A stretch of DNA of 64,000 nucleotides, taken from Phaseolus vulgaris (taxonomy: Eukaryota > Streptophyta > Magnoliopsida > Fabales > Fabaceae). A program made the position numbers and the translations under genes. The stretch lies in the NCBI RefSeq assembly GCF_000499845.2, contig NC_023753.2, positions 17,236,193 to 17,300,192 on the forward strand. The letters run 5' to 3'. This document shows, piece after piece, positions 43,200 through 56,725 of the stretch (positions within the stretch are counted from its first letter, which is position 1; every line of letters begins with the position of its first letter). The notes beneath the pieces are model-generated. The model made no database searches. It was not told the origin of the DNA and saw nothing but the letters and a program-made list of their open reading frames with translations.

Positions 43200-45680
43200 A
43201 TTACCATCAAATATAGGCATCCCATTCCTAGGTTAGATGACTTGTTGGATGAATTACATGGGTCTAAAATATTTTCCAAAATTGATCTTAAGAGTGGTTA
43301 CAATCAAATTCGAATTAAACATGGTGATGAATGGAAAACCGCTTTTAAGACCAAATTTGGTTTATATGAGTGGTTGGTCATGCCTTTTGGCTTGACTAAT
43401 GCTCCTAGTACCTTCATGCGACTCATGCATCATGTATTAAGAGCATTCCTTGGCAAGTTTGTTGTGGTTTACTTTGATGATATTCTTATATATAGCTTGT
43501 CTTTAGAAGATCATGAGTCACATGTTAGACAAGTATTAGAAACTCTTAGGAAGGAAAAATTGTATGCTAATCATGCTAAATGTTTCTTTGCATTAGATCA
43601 TATAGACTTCCTAGGGTTTGTGGTTAGTCATAAAGGGGTGCATGTAGATCAAACAAAAGTTGCAGCAATTCAACATTGGCGTACACCCACCAATGTCAAT
43701 GAAGTACGAAGTTTTCATGGACTTGCTAGTTTTTATAGGCGGTTTGTGAAAGACTTTAGTACAATTGCCGCACTTTTAAATGCCATCGTAAAGAAGGATG
43801 TGGTTTTTAAGTGGGGACAAGAGAAAGAAAACGCTTTTCAAACTTTGAAGGATAAATTAACTAAAGCCCCCATTCTAGCCCTTCCTAACTTTGCTAAGAC
43901 ATTTGAAATAGAGTGTGATGCCTCTAATATAGGCATTGGGGCCGTTCTCCTTCAAGAAGGACACCCCATAGCTTATTTTAGTGAGAAACTCAAAGGGAGT
44001 CATCTCAATTACTCCACTTATGATAAAGAACTTTATGCTCTTGTTAGAGCTTTGCAAAATTGGCAACATTATCTTTTTCCAAAGGAATTTGTGATCCATA
44101 GTGATCATGAGTCCCTTAAATATTTGAAAAGCCAAAGCAAGCTTAATAAGAGACATGCTAAGTGGGTGGAGTTTATTGAGCAATTTCCTTATGTGATCAA
44201 ACATAAACAAGGTAAAGTTAATGGGGTTGCCGATGCTCTTTCAAGAAGATATACCTTGTTAAATGTTTTGAATGTTCAATATTTAGGATTTGATCACATA
44301 AAGGAACTTTATCATGATGACTTAGATTTCTCTCTAATCTATCAAGAGTGTTCCAAGGGAGGTCACAAAGACTTTTTCTTACATAATGGTTTTCTTTTCA
44401 AAGGAAAAAGACTTTGTGTTCCCCAAGGATCCATACGACAATCTCTTGTTAGAGAGGCTCATGAGGGTGGGCTTATGGGACATTTTGGGGTAGCTAAGAA
44501 TTTAGAAACATTGCATGAACATTTCTTTTGGCCTCACATGCGCAAATCCGTACATACCTTCTGTGATAAATGCATAGCATGTAGGAAGGCTAAATCTAAG
44601 GTCCAACCCCATGGTTTATATACCCCTCTTCCTATCCCTACAATGCCTTGGGTAGATATTTCTATGGATTTTATCTTAGGACTGCCCAAGACATCGAAGG
44701 GTAAGGATTCCATCTTTGTGGTAGTGGACCGTTTTTCTAAAATGGCTCATTTTATTCCATGCCACAAAGTGGATGAAGCATGCCATATTGCAAATCACTT
44801 CTTCAAGGAAGTTGTTCGTTTACATGGACTTCCTAGAAGTATTGTATTCGATAGGGATTCTAAGTTCTTAAGTCACTTTTGGAGGACCTTATGGGGGAAA
44901 CTTGGCACAAAACTTCTGTTTTCTACTACTTGCCACCCTCAAACTGATGGTCAAACTGAAGTGGTTAATAGAACTTTGGGTCAATTATTGCGATGCTTTA
45001 TTTCCGGGAATCCAAGGGCTTGGGAGGATTTACTACCTCATGTAGAGTTTGCTTATAATAGGGTAGTAAATTCCACCACTAACCATTCTCCTTTTGAGGT
45101 TGTTTATGGGTTTAATCCCCTCACACCTCTAGATCTTCTTCCCATTCCTGTACTTGATGAGGTTCTATGCAAGGAGGGTTTTGAAAAGGCTTCTTTTATT
45201 AAGGATTTGCATAACCGCATCAAGTTACAAATTGAGAAGAAAGTTGGTAAGTATGCTGACACTGCCAACCAAAGGAGAAAGGCATTAATCTTTGAGCCCG
45301 GCGATTGGGTATGGCTTCATTTGAGAAAGGATAGATTTCCTTCTCTAAGGAAGTCCAAACTTATGCCTTGTGGTGATGGCCCTTTCCAAGTCATCAAGAG
45401 GATTAATGATAATGCCTATGAGTTAGATATGCCTACTACTTATCTTGGTAGTAATTCTTTCAATGTTACTGATCTCACTCCTTTTGCTGCAGGTTTCCCA
45501 AATTCGTGGACGCATTCTCTCCAACCCGGGGAGTCTGATGGAAACCAAGTAGAGGATGCTCAAGCCCATGAAGCCCAAGCCCAACAAGGGGCTCAAGCCC
45601 AACGAATCACTAGGAGCATGGCAAGAGCTTTAGGACAAGAGTATCAAAAGATGGCTCTTCTTATTTCTTTTATAGAGTAG
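43200..45680 (+). CDS. Chromovirus RT, RNase H and integrase, open to the LTR-encoded stop (chromo II)
   Basis: The open frame is numbered from 43122, but its first ~25 codons are out of register; true RT sequence begins at [16 protein letters not shown] active site YFDD lies at residues 117-120. RNase H runs to about 400, with the DALSRR tether. The integrase zinc domain is near 455-500, and the triad is D516, D577, E613 (60 and 35 between). The tail has [17 protein letters not shown], then a [18 protein letters not shown] fold. I see no classical chromodomain. The last ~48 codons lie inside the 3' LTR and include Gln/Ala repeats and [10 protein letters not shown]. All visible catalytic residues are retained. 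Confidence 0.9.
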   Translation: MTIKYRHPIPRLDDLLDELHGSKIFSKIDLKSGYNQIRIKHGDEWKTAFKTKFGLYEWLVMPFGLTNAPSTFMRLMHHVLRAFLGKFVVVYFDDILIYSLSLEDHESHVRQVLETLRKEKLYANHAKCFFALDHIDFLGFVVSHKGVHVDQTKVAAIQHWRTPTNVNEVRSFHGLASFYRRFVKDFSTIAALLNAIVKKDVVFKWGQEKENAFQTLKDKLTKAPILALPNFAKTFEIECDASNIGIGAVLLQEGHPIAYFSEKLKGSHLNYSTYDKELYALVRALQNWQHYLFPKEFVIHSDHESLKYLKSQSKLNKRHAKWVEFIEQFPYVIKHKQGKVNGVADALSRRYTLLNVLNVQYLGFDHIKELYHDDLDFSLIYQECSKGGHKDFFLHNGFLFKGKRLCVPQGSIRQSLVREAHEGGLMGHFGVAKNLETLHEHFFWPHMRKSVHTFCDKCIACRKAKSKVQPHGLYTPLPIPTMPWVDISMDFILGLPKTSKGKDSIFVVVDRFSKMAHFIPCHKVDEACHIANHFFKEVVRLHGLPRSIVFDRDSKFLSHFWRTLWGKLGTKLLFSTTCHPQTDGQTEVVNRTLGQLLRCFISGNPRAWEDLLPHVEFAYNRVVNSTTNHSPFEVVYGFNPLTPLDLLPIPVLDEVLCKEGFEKASFIKDLHNRIKLQIEKKVGKYADTANQRRKALIFEPGDWVWLHLRKDRFPSLRKSKLMPCGDGPFQVIKRINDNAYELDMPTTYLGSNSFNVTDLTPFAAGFPNSWTHSLQPGESDGNQVEDAQAHEAQAQQGAQAQRITRSMARALGQEYQKMALLISFIE

Positions 45681-46443
45681 GGGTGCGGATGTAATAAATA
45701 GGTGTGTAAGTAGTAAGGGATGCTAGGGAGAGTGTAGATAGGAGTTAGGAGGTGCCAAACTAGGAAGGAAAGTCACACTTCCTTCATGCACTAGTTGGCG
45801 CCGAATTTGAGTCTCATTTGGGGGACATTTGGCTTTGCATTTCAGCACCTTATATAAATAAAGGTGTTGCCCTTGTACAAATCAGATTTGGAATTTAGAA
45901 GTAGAGAGACTATACTCAAATTTAGAGAGAAATTGTGAGTCTTGTTGTCTTCTTCTTCCTTTGTCTTATCTTGTGTGCCAATGGTGAGCTTCAAGTGGCG
46001 GCAACCTTGCACTTAACTTGGAACAAGACTCCAAGTGGCGTGACTGAATTTCCAAAGTCTCAAATCCAGCAAGCTTCATTCCATAAGTGTTCCTTCCTTC
46101 ATTTCTTTCATTTTTATTCGGTAGTTTCCAATGCTTAGTGTTTTCCATTCATTTCCACCGATTGAAATTGTGTTTTCCAGCTTTGTGTTCAATTTATGTT
46201 CGGTACAGTAACTTAATCTTGCAATTCTGTTCGGTTTTCCATTCTTGTTCTTCATTCCTTGTTGTTTGATTCCATTTGACAATATATGGACTTCCATATG
46301 AGCTTTGGTTTGGTGCAAAGTCTTGGTGAGTTCTTGAATTAGAACATTGATCCAATTCTAAGTAAAGTGTCATTTCATGACCAACTCAAGTTGCTCCTAA
46401 GAATGTCAAAGAATCATGTATTCTTGTTATTGCATTCACATCA
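45536..46443 (+). repeat. 3' LTR of chromo II
   Basis: 908 bp, pairing with 28639-29550. The pol stop (45678-45680) is inside it. The following CCTGG is the target duplication. Confidence 0.95.
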
Positions 46444-47106
46444 CCTGGACACCTGATGTCCAACAACAGAACCCAATTTGCAAGTCAACAGTTGTATCAG
46501 TTGTTCTTGGAGCTCGAGATAAAGCATATTTTTTCCTCGGTAGAACAGCCTCAGACAAATGGCCAGGTTAAGTCATCCAACAGGGTCTTGCTGAGAGGGC
46601 TGAATAGGAGATTAAAGAAGGCTAAAGGAACTTGGTTAGAAGAAGTTCCCTGAATTCTGTGGGCTTATCACGCCACTCCTCATTCAACAACTAAAGAGAC
46701 ACCATTTAGTTTGGTATACGGGTCAGATGCCATGATACCAATAGAGATCTAAGAAAGCTCTTGTTGGTTCCAGAACTTCGTTATCGAAGAGTCTAACGAA
46801 AGAAGGAAGGTGAACCTGGATCTGCTAGACGAAGTACGTGAACAAGCCCGCATTAACTCTAAGGCTTTGAAGAGAAGGTGAAGCTAAGCAAAAGCCCAAG
46901 ACGAAGCCTGGACAGTTCAGGGTTGCCGACTTGGTGATGCGAAAGGTTCACCCCTACCAGCTAGAGAATAAGTTATCTCCGAAGTGGATTGGCCCGTTCC
47001 GCATAGTCGAGGTGCTCGGGAATGGAGCGTACAGACTAGAAACCCTAGAGGGGGGAGCCATTCCTAGAACATGGAATGCGGCGAACCTCAAGTTTTATTT
47101 CAGTTA
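46444..47106 (+). pseudogene. Tat-A integrase core and tail, right of the insertion
   Basis: The frame resumes with SNNRTQFASQQL, where the family has an aspartate in the SDNGTQF position. VEQPQTNGQVKSSNRVLL follows, with lysine where the catalytic glutamate is expected. Then LWAYHATPHSTTKETPFSLVYGSDAMIP and the tail ending in TWNAANLKFYFS at 47106. Several stops and frameshifts break it. Two of the three catalytic positions are therefore altered. Confidence 0.85.
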
Positions 47107-49085
47107 AGGTATTTAGCTTTAATGCTTTCCTTTTGAACAATAATGTTGTATTAGGTGACACTCTTTTTCCCTCGAATGGGATTTTTTAATGAGGTCATCT
47201 AGTGATAAATTTGTTCTCAAAAGATGGTGCATTAGACTTGCTTGTTGATTTACTTAAGCACAGGCAAGACGACCTTTCTCGGTAAGTATCCGAGTAGGCG
47301 TCCTATGTGTAAATTGGTTATCTATCGTCAGGTAAGACGACCCGAGAATGGGCGCCTTGTGTACGAATTGATTATCTAGTGGCAGGTAAGACGACCCGAG
47401 AATGGGCGCCCTGTGAGATATGTTTGTTTAAGCACAAGGTAAGACGACCTAGCTCGGTCTGATCACCCAAGTTTAAGCACTCTGAAGTTTAATCGGCCAC
47501 AATTAAGATTGTTTGGCTTAAGGTCAGGTAAGACGACCTTTTCTCGATAAGGTTATCCGAGTTTAGGCGCTCTGAAGTTTAATCGGTCATAAGTAAGATT
47601 GTTTGGCTTAAGGTCAGATAACATGACCTTTTCTCGGTAAGATTATCTAAGTTCAGGCGCTCTGAAGTTTAATCGACCATAACTAAGATTGTTTCGCTTA
47701 AGGTCAGGTAAGACGACCTTTTCTCGGTAAGATTATCCGAGTTCAGACGCTTTGAAGTTTAATTGATCATAACTAAGATTGTTTGGCTTAAGGTACGGTA
47801 AGACGACCTAACTCAGTGTACGAGCGATCACTCGAGCTAGGCGCCTTGGAAATAAGTATTGTGACTAAGATTGTTTAAATGCATAGTAAGTCGGGTTAAT
47901 TCGATATGAGAAAGATCACCAAAGTTCAGGCGCTCTGCGAGATAGTTAAAGGAGGCATATTGGAATCATCTGTTTATGCTTATGGAAAGAGGGGTTAGCT
48001 GAGTGGTCATCCGAGCTCAGTTACCTTGAGAAATGAATGAATCAGTCTTAGCACGGGGTAAGACGACCTAACTCAGTAAAGATTATTCGGGTAGGCGTCA
48101 TGCGAGTACATTAGTTATGTATCGTCAGGTAAGACGACCTTTTCTTGGTAAGATTATGAGTTTAGGCGCTCTGAAGTTTAATTGGCCATAACTAAGATTG
48201 TTTGGCTTAAGTCAGGTAAGACGACCTTCCTCGGTAAGATAATCTGAACAGGTGCCCAGTATAAGTTGAGTAACTATTGACAGATAAGACGACCTTTCTT
48301 GGTGAGATTATCCGAGTAGGCGCTCTGTGTGTAAATTGGTCATCTATATGCAGGTAAGACGACTTAGCTTGGTGTCAGTATGACCATCTGGGTTCAGGCG
48401 CTCTGCAAATGAGTACTTTCACTAAGTTGTTTAAAATGCATGGTAAGTCAACCCGGCTCGGTGCGCGAGCGAGCACCCGAGTTCAGGCTCTCTACGAGAA
48501 AGTTGGGTAATGTTTAGTGGAATCCCCCACCTATACCTATGATGGTTGGAGGGTGGCTTGGCATACGAGCAAGTATCCAAGTTCAAACACTCTCAAAAAT
48601 GAATGAACTTTACTTTATGTAGAGTAAGACAATCAAGCCAAGGAAAGTGTAAATACCCGAGTAGGCACTCTGCACATCAAAATCGGGTGAGATCGAGATA
48701 TACACATATATATGTCGAGAAGGAGCACTGGCTCGTTGCGGCTGTGGGGTGTAATTCATCAAAAGTTAGTTCCTTTTGCTTAAGAATTCTCCATGGTTTT
48801 TCACACTTAGATCGGTCAAGTAGAATTCTTGTTATCTTTGTTACTCAATATTGAGATAGCTTAGGTGATGTTGAGATAGCTTAAGTGACGAGTTATCCGC
48901 ATTTACATTAGTTGTTATGCTTAAGCTAGTCGAGGTTTACTTAGTTAAGTAACGGGACATGCATTGGCTTAAGCTACTTGAGGTTTACTGAGTTATCACC
49001 TACCCACTGAGAAACTGCCATGTCAGCCACAAGAACACTTGAAAAGCCTATTCGCTTAGGCAAGCTCAACTCGAGCCTGAGGGCT
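47107..49085 (+). repeat. Post-pol region of Tat-A with ~90-bp tandem array
   Basis: GGTAAGACGACC recurs many times from about 47325 to 48640. Between 47438 and 47880 the copies are a regular ~90 bp apart. Units typically hold CTCGG, a 9-nt loop and CCGAG, then AGGCGCTCTG. The purine tract GAGCCTGAGGGCT ends the region before the LTR. No conserved coding frame. Confidence 0.8.
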
Positions 49086-49752
49086 TGCGTACTGGACAGA
49101 GTGCTCAGATGCTCGGTGCACAGGCGTGAGTAGGTCAACTCGGTTGTTGGGCCCAAAGGGTGGGTCGTGAGAGATAAGGTAATTAAGATAAAAGATAAAG
49201 AGATATTTTATTATGATATATATGTTAATATACTTAAAGGTATATATGTTAATATACATAAAGATATATATGTTAATATACATAAAGCGATTAGTCAAAT
49301 ATATCTATATTGAAGTTGTTAATATACGCGTATAAGCTATCAGTTAAATGAGACAAAAGATAAGTGAGCACCGTGAGTAAAGGTGCACAAGATTCTCTTA
49401 TGTTGTTAGCACCGTGAGAGAGGGTGCCTGTAAACAGAATATCATTTTGTTATGCTTTCAATTGAGATTATATTCTCGTGAGCGAAAGTTGTTATAAGAG
49501 TAGTATAAAAGGGGCTTGAGTCCCCAGGTAAAGGTACGTTGTTTCTAAGACTGAAATTGAATATTGATTTTATACTTAGTAAGCTCATACTGACTTGATC
49601 GTCAGAGTGTGGTCAACAGGTAGAGCCCCATCTGTCTCAATGGAGCCACGTTCTAGTGCAACGAGAAGGCGTAAAACAGAATTCAAAAGACACAGATTAG
49701 AAGCGGAACTTTCTACCGAGGTCAACTGGCAAGAAAGTCAACCGGGGATAAC
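49086..49752 (+). repeat. 3' LTR of Tat-A
   Basis: It begins near TACTGGACAGAGTGC after the polypurine tract. TATA box at about 49504 (AGTATAAAAGGGGC). U5 motif ACTTGATCGTCAGAGTG at about 49593. It ends near GTCAACCGGGGATAAC. The LTR-like fragment at 26980 matches its first ~90 bp. Confidence 0.75.
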
Positions 49753-49868
49753 TATCAATATTTTTAGTTTTTAATTAGTAAAATTGCACATGAGCAATAA
49801 AACAAAATAGTAATACTAAAATTTTACAAGTTTTAATATCTTTTGTCTAGTTCTTATTTATTGTATTT

Positions 49869-50642
49869 TGTACTGGACCATAGCGCTGAGCTCAGCACTC
49901 AGTGATCGGACATCAGTGTCTGTGTCAAATAGGTCCGCTCGATCGTCGGGCCGAGTTGATGGGCCACATGAGTGGGCTCCAGGTATGTGTGTATTGACTT
50001 TCATTCATATACTTAATGTAATCCTTCGCGCATAAGGCCTGGTCAGGTCAGTGAATAGTGTTAATGGGTCTAAGGGTGTGTTAAGTACATTTAGGTCTAG
50101 TACAAGTAAAGCATTCTCTATAACACTTAAGCCCAAGGGTGCTAGGGTTTTGGGGAATAAGTTGTACACATGGTACGTAGAGGCTTGTACGCCTACAATG
50201 GACGGATTGGACCCTTAATGCTGGTACATGAGTTGGTACCCTGATGGTCATTCTGTTAAGATTTATGCACTCCAAAGAGATAAGATTTTGTGCAGTTGCG
50301 GCACTAAGATTGCGCGCATTGTAAAAGACTTTCATCCCATTAAAGATGCTTTCACTCGAGATAAGGTTCTCGTGTGAGAAGGTTGTTACAAGAAGTAACC
50401 TAAAAGTATTCTATAAAAGGGACTTGAGATCCCAGGTAAAAGTACATTGTTTCTAAGACTGAAACTACTTACTTACTTATTGTTTCTATAAGCCCTGTAC
50501 TGACTTGATCGTCGGAGTGCAATCAACAGGTAGGGTCCCCTCTACTTCAAATGGAGTCGTGTTCCAGCATCTAAAGGAAAGAGCAGATTCCAGCGAGATA
50601 GATGGAGTCACAGCTTGTTTCCAGAGTCAACCGACGAGAACA
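49869..50642 (+). repeat. Solo LTR, Tat type
   Basis: TGTACTGGACCATAGC to GACGAGAACA, 774 bp, with TATA box (TCTATAAAAGGGAC, about 50411) and U5 motif (50503). No internal sequence or mate. Flanks TATTT (49864-49868) and TATTC (50643-50647) are a 5-bp duplication with one mismatch, as expected after LTR-LTR recombination. Confidence 0.75.
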
Positions 50643-51517
50643 TATTCCATAATATTTGAATCAATCCATGTAATAATGCATTCATAGGACCATATTTGTT
50701 GAAAGTGAAATGCTCTTATTTGGTTCTTCATACTTTAAGTGAACATTTATTTCAACTGTTAAAAATATTCAATTATCTATCTAATTACTAATTCTATTTA
50801 ATTTTATATGAGTCTCATTTATGTATCGTCTTAAAAATAGGTAAAGAAAAAAAAATTAATTCAAAATCAAATTAATATTACCATATAACTTGCAATGTGA
50901 CATAAAATGTCTAATTTGACTTCTTAGATCTTAACCATTAATATATTTTATAAAAAAAAGAAAATATAACAATAGTTTACTGAATCAATTCACAAATCAT
51001 AAAAAAAAAAAAAAACTCCCGCAGATAAAAAAAAGTATTGAAGGTATCCACAAGTAAAATTCGCAAAAAAAAACAGTTTGAAAAAGAAATAAAATAAAAA
51101 ATAATAAAATAATAAAAATAGAAGAAGATAAAAAAGAAATATAATAAGTTTTGATGAGGTAAATCATACCCTCCAAAGTTAGAGTTGTAAAAATAAGTTT
51201 GCTGTAATAAGTAAAATATTAATAAAAGAATCGGATCAAACCAAAAAAACATTATAACTTAAATTAAACTTAACCATTTTTTTTCGTCTCGTTCATTTAT
51301 CCAACAATCTAAATAAGTTTAGGTTAGATCCACGCATTTTCTAAAATAATAAATATATTTTTTAAACAATAAAACATTTAAAAATAAGTTCATTCAATAT
51401 ATACATATGTATTATGTAAGGAACTAAAAAATAGTTTTAGAGATATATTTTAAATGACATATGAATATTTTATTATTAAAGTAAAAATTATATAAATAGG
51501 GTGTTCCTATATTTATA
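50643..51517. other. AT-rich spacer, no gene seen
   Basis: AT-rich, A-run-rich sequence. The minus-strand open frame at 51252-50977 is a Phe/Tyr-rich reading of A/T runs and has no sign of being a gene. Confidence 0.6.
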
Positions 51518-51608
51518 GTCAATATTCAATTTAGTATAGTGGTTTTTAAAAAAATCAATTTGGTACCTATGTTTCTTAAATGTATATAAATTGGTTCTTT
51601 CTGTTAAG
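51518..51608 (+). repeat. Left terminal inverted repeat
   Basis: Pairs with 52715-52804. Shared blocks include GTCAATATTCAATTTA, TTTAAAAAAATCAATTTGG and AAATTGGT.CTTTCT.TTAAG, in the same order on opposite strands. Confidence 0.8.
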
Positions 51609-51860
51609 TTGCACCTTACGGCTTCAAGTGCTGCTTATGTGGCAGAGAGAGGTGGGATTGAGAGATGTGAGGTGTCAAGTGGTGTGAATTGAGATATTAG
51701 TTTAGTGAAAAATTAATTGGGGGTTAGGGTTTTTTGAATTACAGTTGGGGTATGATCATGTATGACCATTCATCACACCCAATTCTGCTCATCCCTTAAC
51801 CTTCTCATTCCTCACTTCCTCTCTTATTTTTCAAGCGCAACTAATTTCTAGGGTCCCGAC

Positions 51861-52310
51861 ATGGAAGCTGATGGAAAGATTAAGAAGAGTGTCGGAGGAA
51901 GAAAGGGCGGTGGGCAAACGAAGAAGCCGGTCACAAGGTCCGTTAGGGCCGGACTCCAATTTCCTGTCGGAAGAGTAGGGCGTTACTTGAAGAAAGGAAG
52001 GTACGCGAAGTGTGTGGGAACCGGTGCTCTTGTTTACTTGGTTGTTGTTCTTGAATACCTAGCTGTCGAGGTGCTTGAATTGGCTGGAAATGCTGCTCGT
52101 GACAATAAGAAGAACATGATTATTCCTAGACATGTGCTTTTGGCTGTGAGGAACGATGAGGAATTGGGGAAATTGCTTTTTGGTGTGACCATTGCCCATG
52201 GTGGTGTTCTTCCCAACATTAACCCTGTTCTGTTGCCCAAGAAGACCGATAAGGCTTCCAAGGAGCCCAAATCTCCATCTAAAGCTACCAAATCTCCCAA
52301 GAAGGCTTAA
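51861..52310 (+). CDS. Intronless histone H2A, H2A.W-like
   Basis: The frame encodes 149 residues from ATG 51861. The N-tail has GGRKGGG, then [20 protein letters not shown], the core helices ([27 protein letters not shown]), the docking domain ([15 protein letters not shown]), and a C-tail with SPSK and SPKK motifs that mark plant H2A.W, the heterochromatin variant. Length is normal. Acidic-patch residues (E..E in the helix, DEE) are kept. Unusual: R to C and P to L in the L1 loop ([11 protein letters not shown]), R to M in the L2 loop (KNMIIPRH) and F in KLLFGVT. No intron, and it lies in an inverted-repeat element. It is either an expressed divergent copy or a decaying captured/retro-copy. 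Confidence 0.85.
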   Translation: MEADGKIKKSVGGRKGGGQTKKPVTRSVRAGLQFPVGRVGRYLKKGRYAKCVGTGALVYLVVVLEYLAVEVLELAGNAARDNKKNMIIPRHVLLAVRNDEELGKLLFGVTIAHGGVLPNINPVLLPKKTDKASKEPKSPSKATKSPKKA

Positions 52311-52461
52311 AGTATATTTTAATTTAGTTATGTATATTTGTGTTTAGGGTGCTTTGGTTGTAATGGGAAGGGGATTTGATGTTAGAAACACTGTATTTTC
52401 ATCTAATTGTGTTGCTTGAAGGAGTTTGTTCATTTATTAAAACCTCTTGTGTTTAGTAAGA

Positions 52462-52467
52462 AATAAA
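52462..52467 (+). terminator. Possible polyadenylation signal of the H2A copy
   Basis: AATAAA about 150 bp after the H2A stop. A TTGT-rich stretch precedes it. Assignment is by position only. Confidence 0.4.
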
Positions 52468-52714
52468 CACCATATGCATAAGTTGTGCAGGAGCAGATGC
52501 TCAAGGTCCAGGTGGTTGATGGAGTGGAAGGTGCAGTCGACGAAGGTGCAGACGAGGGGACTCCCTTTGAAGCATCTCTTAAATGGAAGAAACCCCAAAT
52601 GTTGAACTTTATTAATCTCTGCAAAACCCCTCAACTTGCCATCTCACACAACACAATCAAACGTGTCTCTGGTCTGTTTGTCACATTAGCAACACTTGAC
52701 GTCGTTGGGGGAAA
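52468..52714. other. Unassigned sequence inside the inverted-repeat element
   Basis: The sequence has a coding-like open frame (52485-52748) that runs into the right arm, and no domain I recognise. It may be a second captured fragment. Confidence 0.4.
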
Positions 52715-52804
52715 CTTAATAGAAAGGACCAATTTGGGTACTTTTTAAAAAAACAGGGACCAAATTGATTTTTTTAAAATCACTGTAATAAATTGAATAT
52801 TGAC
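52715..52804 (-). repeat. Right terminal inverted repeat
   Basis: Starts CTTAATAGAAAGGACCAATT, ends AATTGAATATTGAC. Reverse complement of the left arm with scattered mismatches. Confidence 0.8.
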
Positions 52805-53077
52805 CCTGAATGTAAGGATCAATAAGGTAATACGTACAAATAGAAATATCAATTATTCATGCTCATTTTAAAAGAACCACAATCTCTCTAGAAATTTCAT
52901 TCTTCCTTCCTTTTCCTTCTGTCCAACTTTCTGAACTCACATGTCATCAGACTTACAATCGGAATCCGCCATTGGATTCCTGGCATAGAATATTGCAAGA
53001 TACCCGGTCAGAGTTTTAGACAGAGTAAAATCATTTTTGTTCTTTCTTCCTTTGAGTCAATTATGAACTTATTAGGT
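52805..53077. other. Short spacer
   Basis: Unique AT-rich sequence; the last five bases (TTAGG) are the left target duplication of the next LTR. Nothing else recognised. Confidence 0.5.
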
Positions 53078-53912
53078 GTACCGACCAGTCCTCGGACTTG
53101 GGCGCTGACCACAGTTATGGTAGGGCCCCGAGGGCTAGGTCCCACGAGGAGGCGTGGGCTAGTGCCTCCGGAGCTCGTGAACCAAGTTGCCCGAGGTATG
53201 CTCAGTGTTGGGGTGAAGGGTGAGGAGGCCTCAGACATTGGTAATCCGAAACAGTAAAGATGAGTCGAAAAAGGTGGTTTCCAAGCCACATTCCAATTAT
53301 CAGTAAGGGGAAGCCTAGATCACGAGCGGTCCGTGCATGGGGTGTAAAGGATGCGGTAGTACACACCACCATCAAAGAGCCACTGGGAAAGAGATGCTCG
53401 TAAGGGTCACGTCCCATGGGTGATCTGCATGCAGGGTACGTGGATAGCTAAAGGCACTCCTAGAGTGGATGGCCCAGAGGTTGGCTACATGAGTTGACAC
53501 CCAAGTGATCATCCCGCGCCAGTTGCACTTCGGTAAGGGAGTCTTACACACTAGATGGCCCTAAGACTGGGTGATAGTGTCACTAAGACACACCTACAGT
53601 AAGCTTAAGTCACAGTTAGCAAAAGGGGCAAAAACATTGAAAGATATATAAAGGGAAACAACTAGCATAACAAGGTACGCAATCCTAGCACGAAACACAC
53701 ACAGTCACACAAACTCTCAAAGTTAAGAGTTTTTGGTGTTTCTTTGTCTGGTGTTTGACTTGAGCGTCGGAGTGCAAACGGTCACGAGGGCGCCCTTTGT
53801 CTCTTGTATTTTCAGGTGATATCGTTAGGAGAAAAGCACGTAAGGAGGAGGGATTCTTGGAGCACAGTTGTCGTAGACGCACCAAGACACTTTAGGTCAA
53901 CTGATGGGAACA
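53078..53912 (+). repeat. Solo LTR, Tat type, with perfect target duplication
   Basis: TGTACCGACCAGTCC to TGATGGGAACA, 835 bp. TTAGG stands on both sides (53073-53077 and 53913-53917). U5 motif ACTTGAGCGTCGGAGTG at about 53758 and a TATA-like ATATATAAAGGG at about 53643. It starts like the E0 LTR, so they are related families. Confidence 0.92.
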
Positions 53913-53917
53913 TTAGG

Positions 53918-56725
<2,808 letters not shown>

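Larger units (their letters stand above)
28639..46443 (+). mobile_element. Chromovirus, split by Tat-B (chromo II)
   Basis: LTRs at 28639-29550 and 45536-46443 differ by about 18 substitutions and two indels by eye. The 5-bp duplication CCTGG (28634-28638 and 46444-46448) is perfect, and removing the element rejoins Tat-A integrase. The primer site (TGGTATCTAGAGTC) follows the 5' LTR. Gag (30893-31645, then 41869-42288), protease, RT, RNase H and integrase are of CRM/Reina chromovirus type. Without the nested Tat-B it is about 7.6 kb. Three small frameshifts are the only coding lesions besides the insertion. Confidence 0.95.
51518..52804 (+). mobile_element. Inverted-repeat element carrying a histone H2A copy
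   Basis: Left arm 51518-51608 begins GTCAATATTCAATTT and ends CTTTCTGTTAAG. The right arm 52715-52804 is its reverse complement over ~90 bp, with about 80% identity by eye. Between them lie the H2A ORF, its untranslated flanks and ~250 bp of unassigned sequence. Similarity may extend another ~15 bp outward on both sides. The arms resemble widespread legume MULE/MITE termini (CAATTTGGTCCCT type, from memory). A clear 8-9 bp target duplication was not found. No transposase, so it would be non-autonomous. Confidence 0.7.

Noticed and set aside
50977..51252. Phe/Tyr-rich minus-strand frame as a membrane protein
   Set aside because: It arises from A-runs and AT-rich sequence; no start context, homology or neighbours support it.
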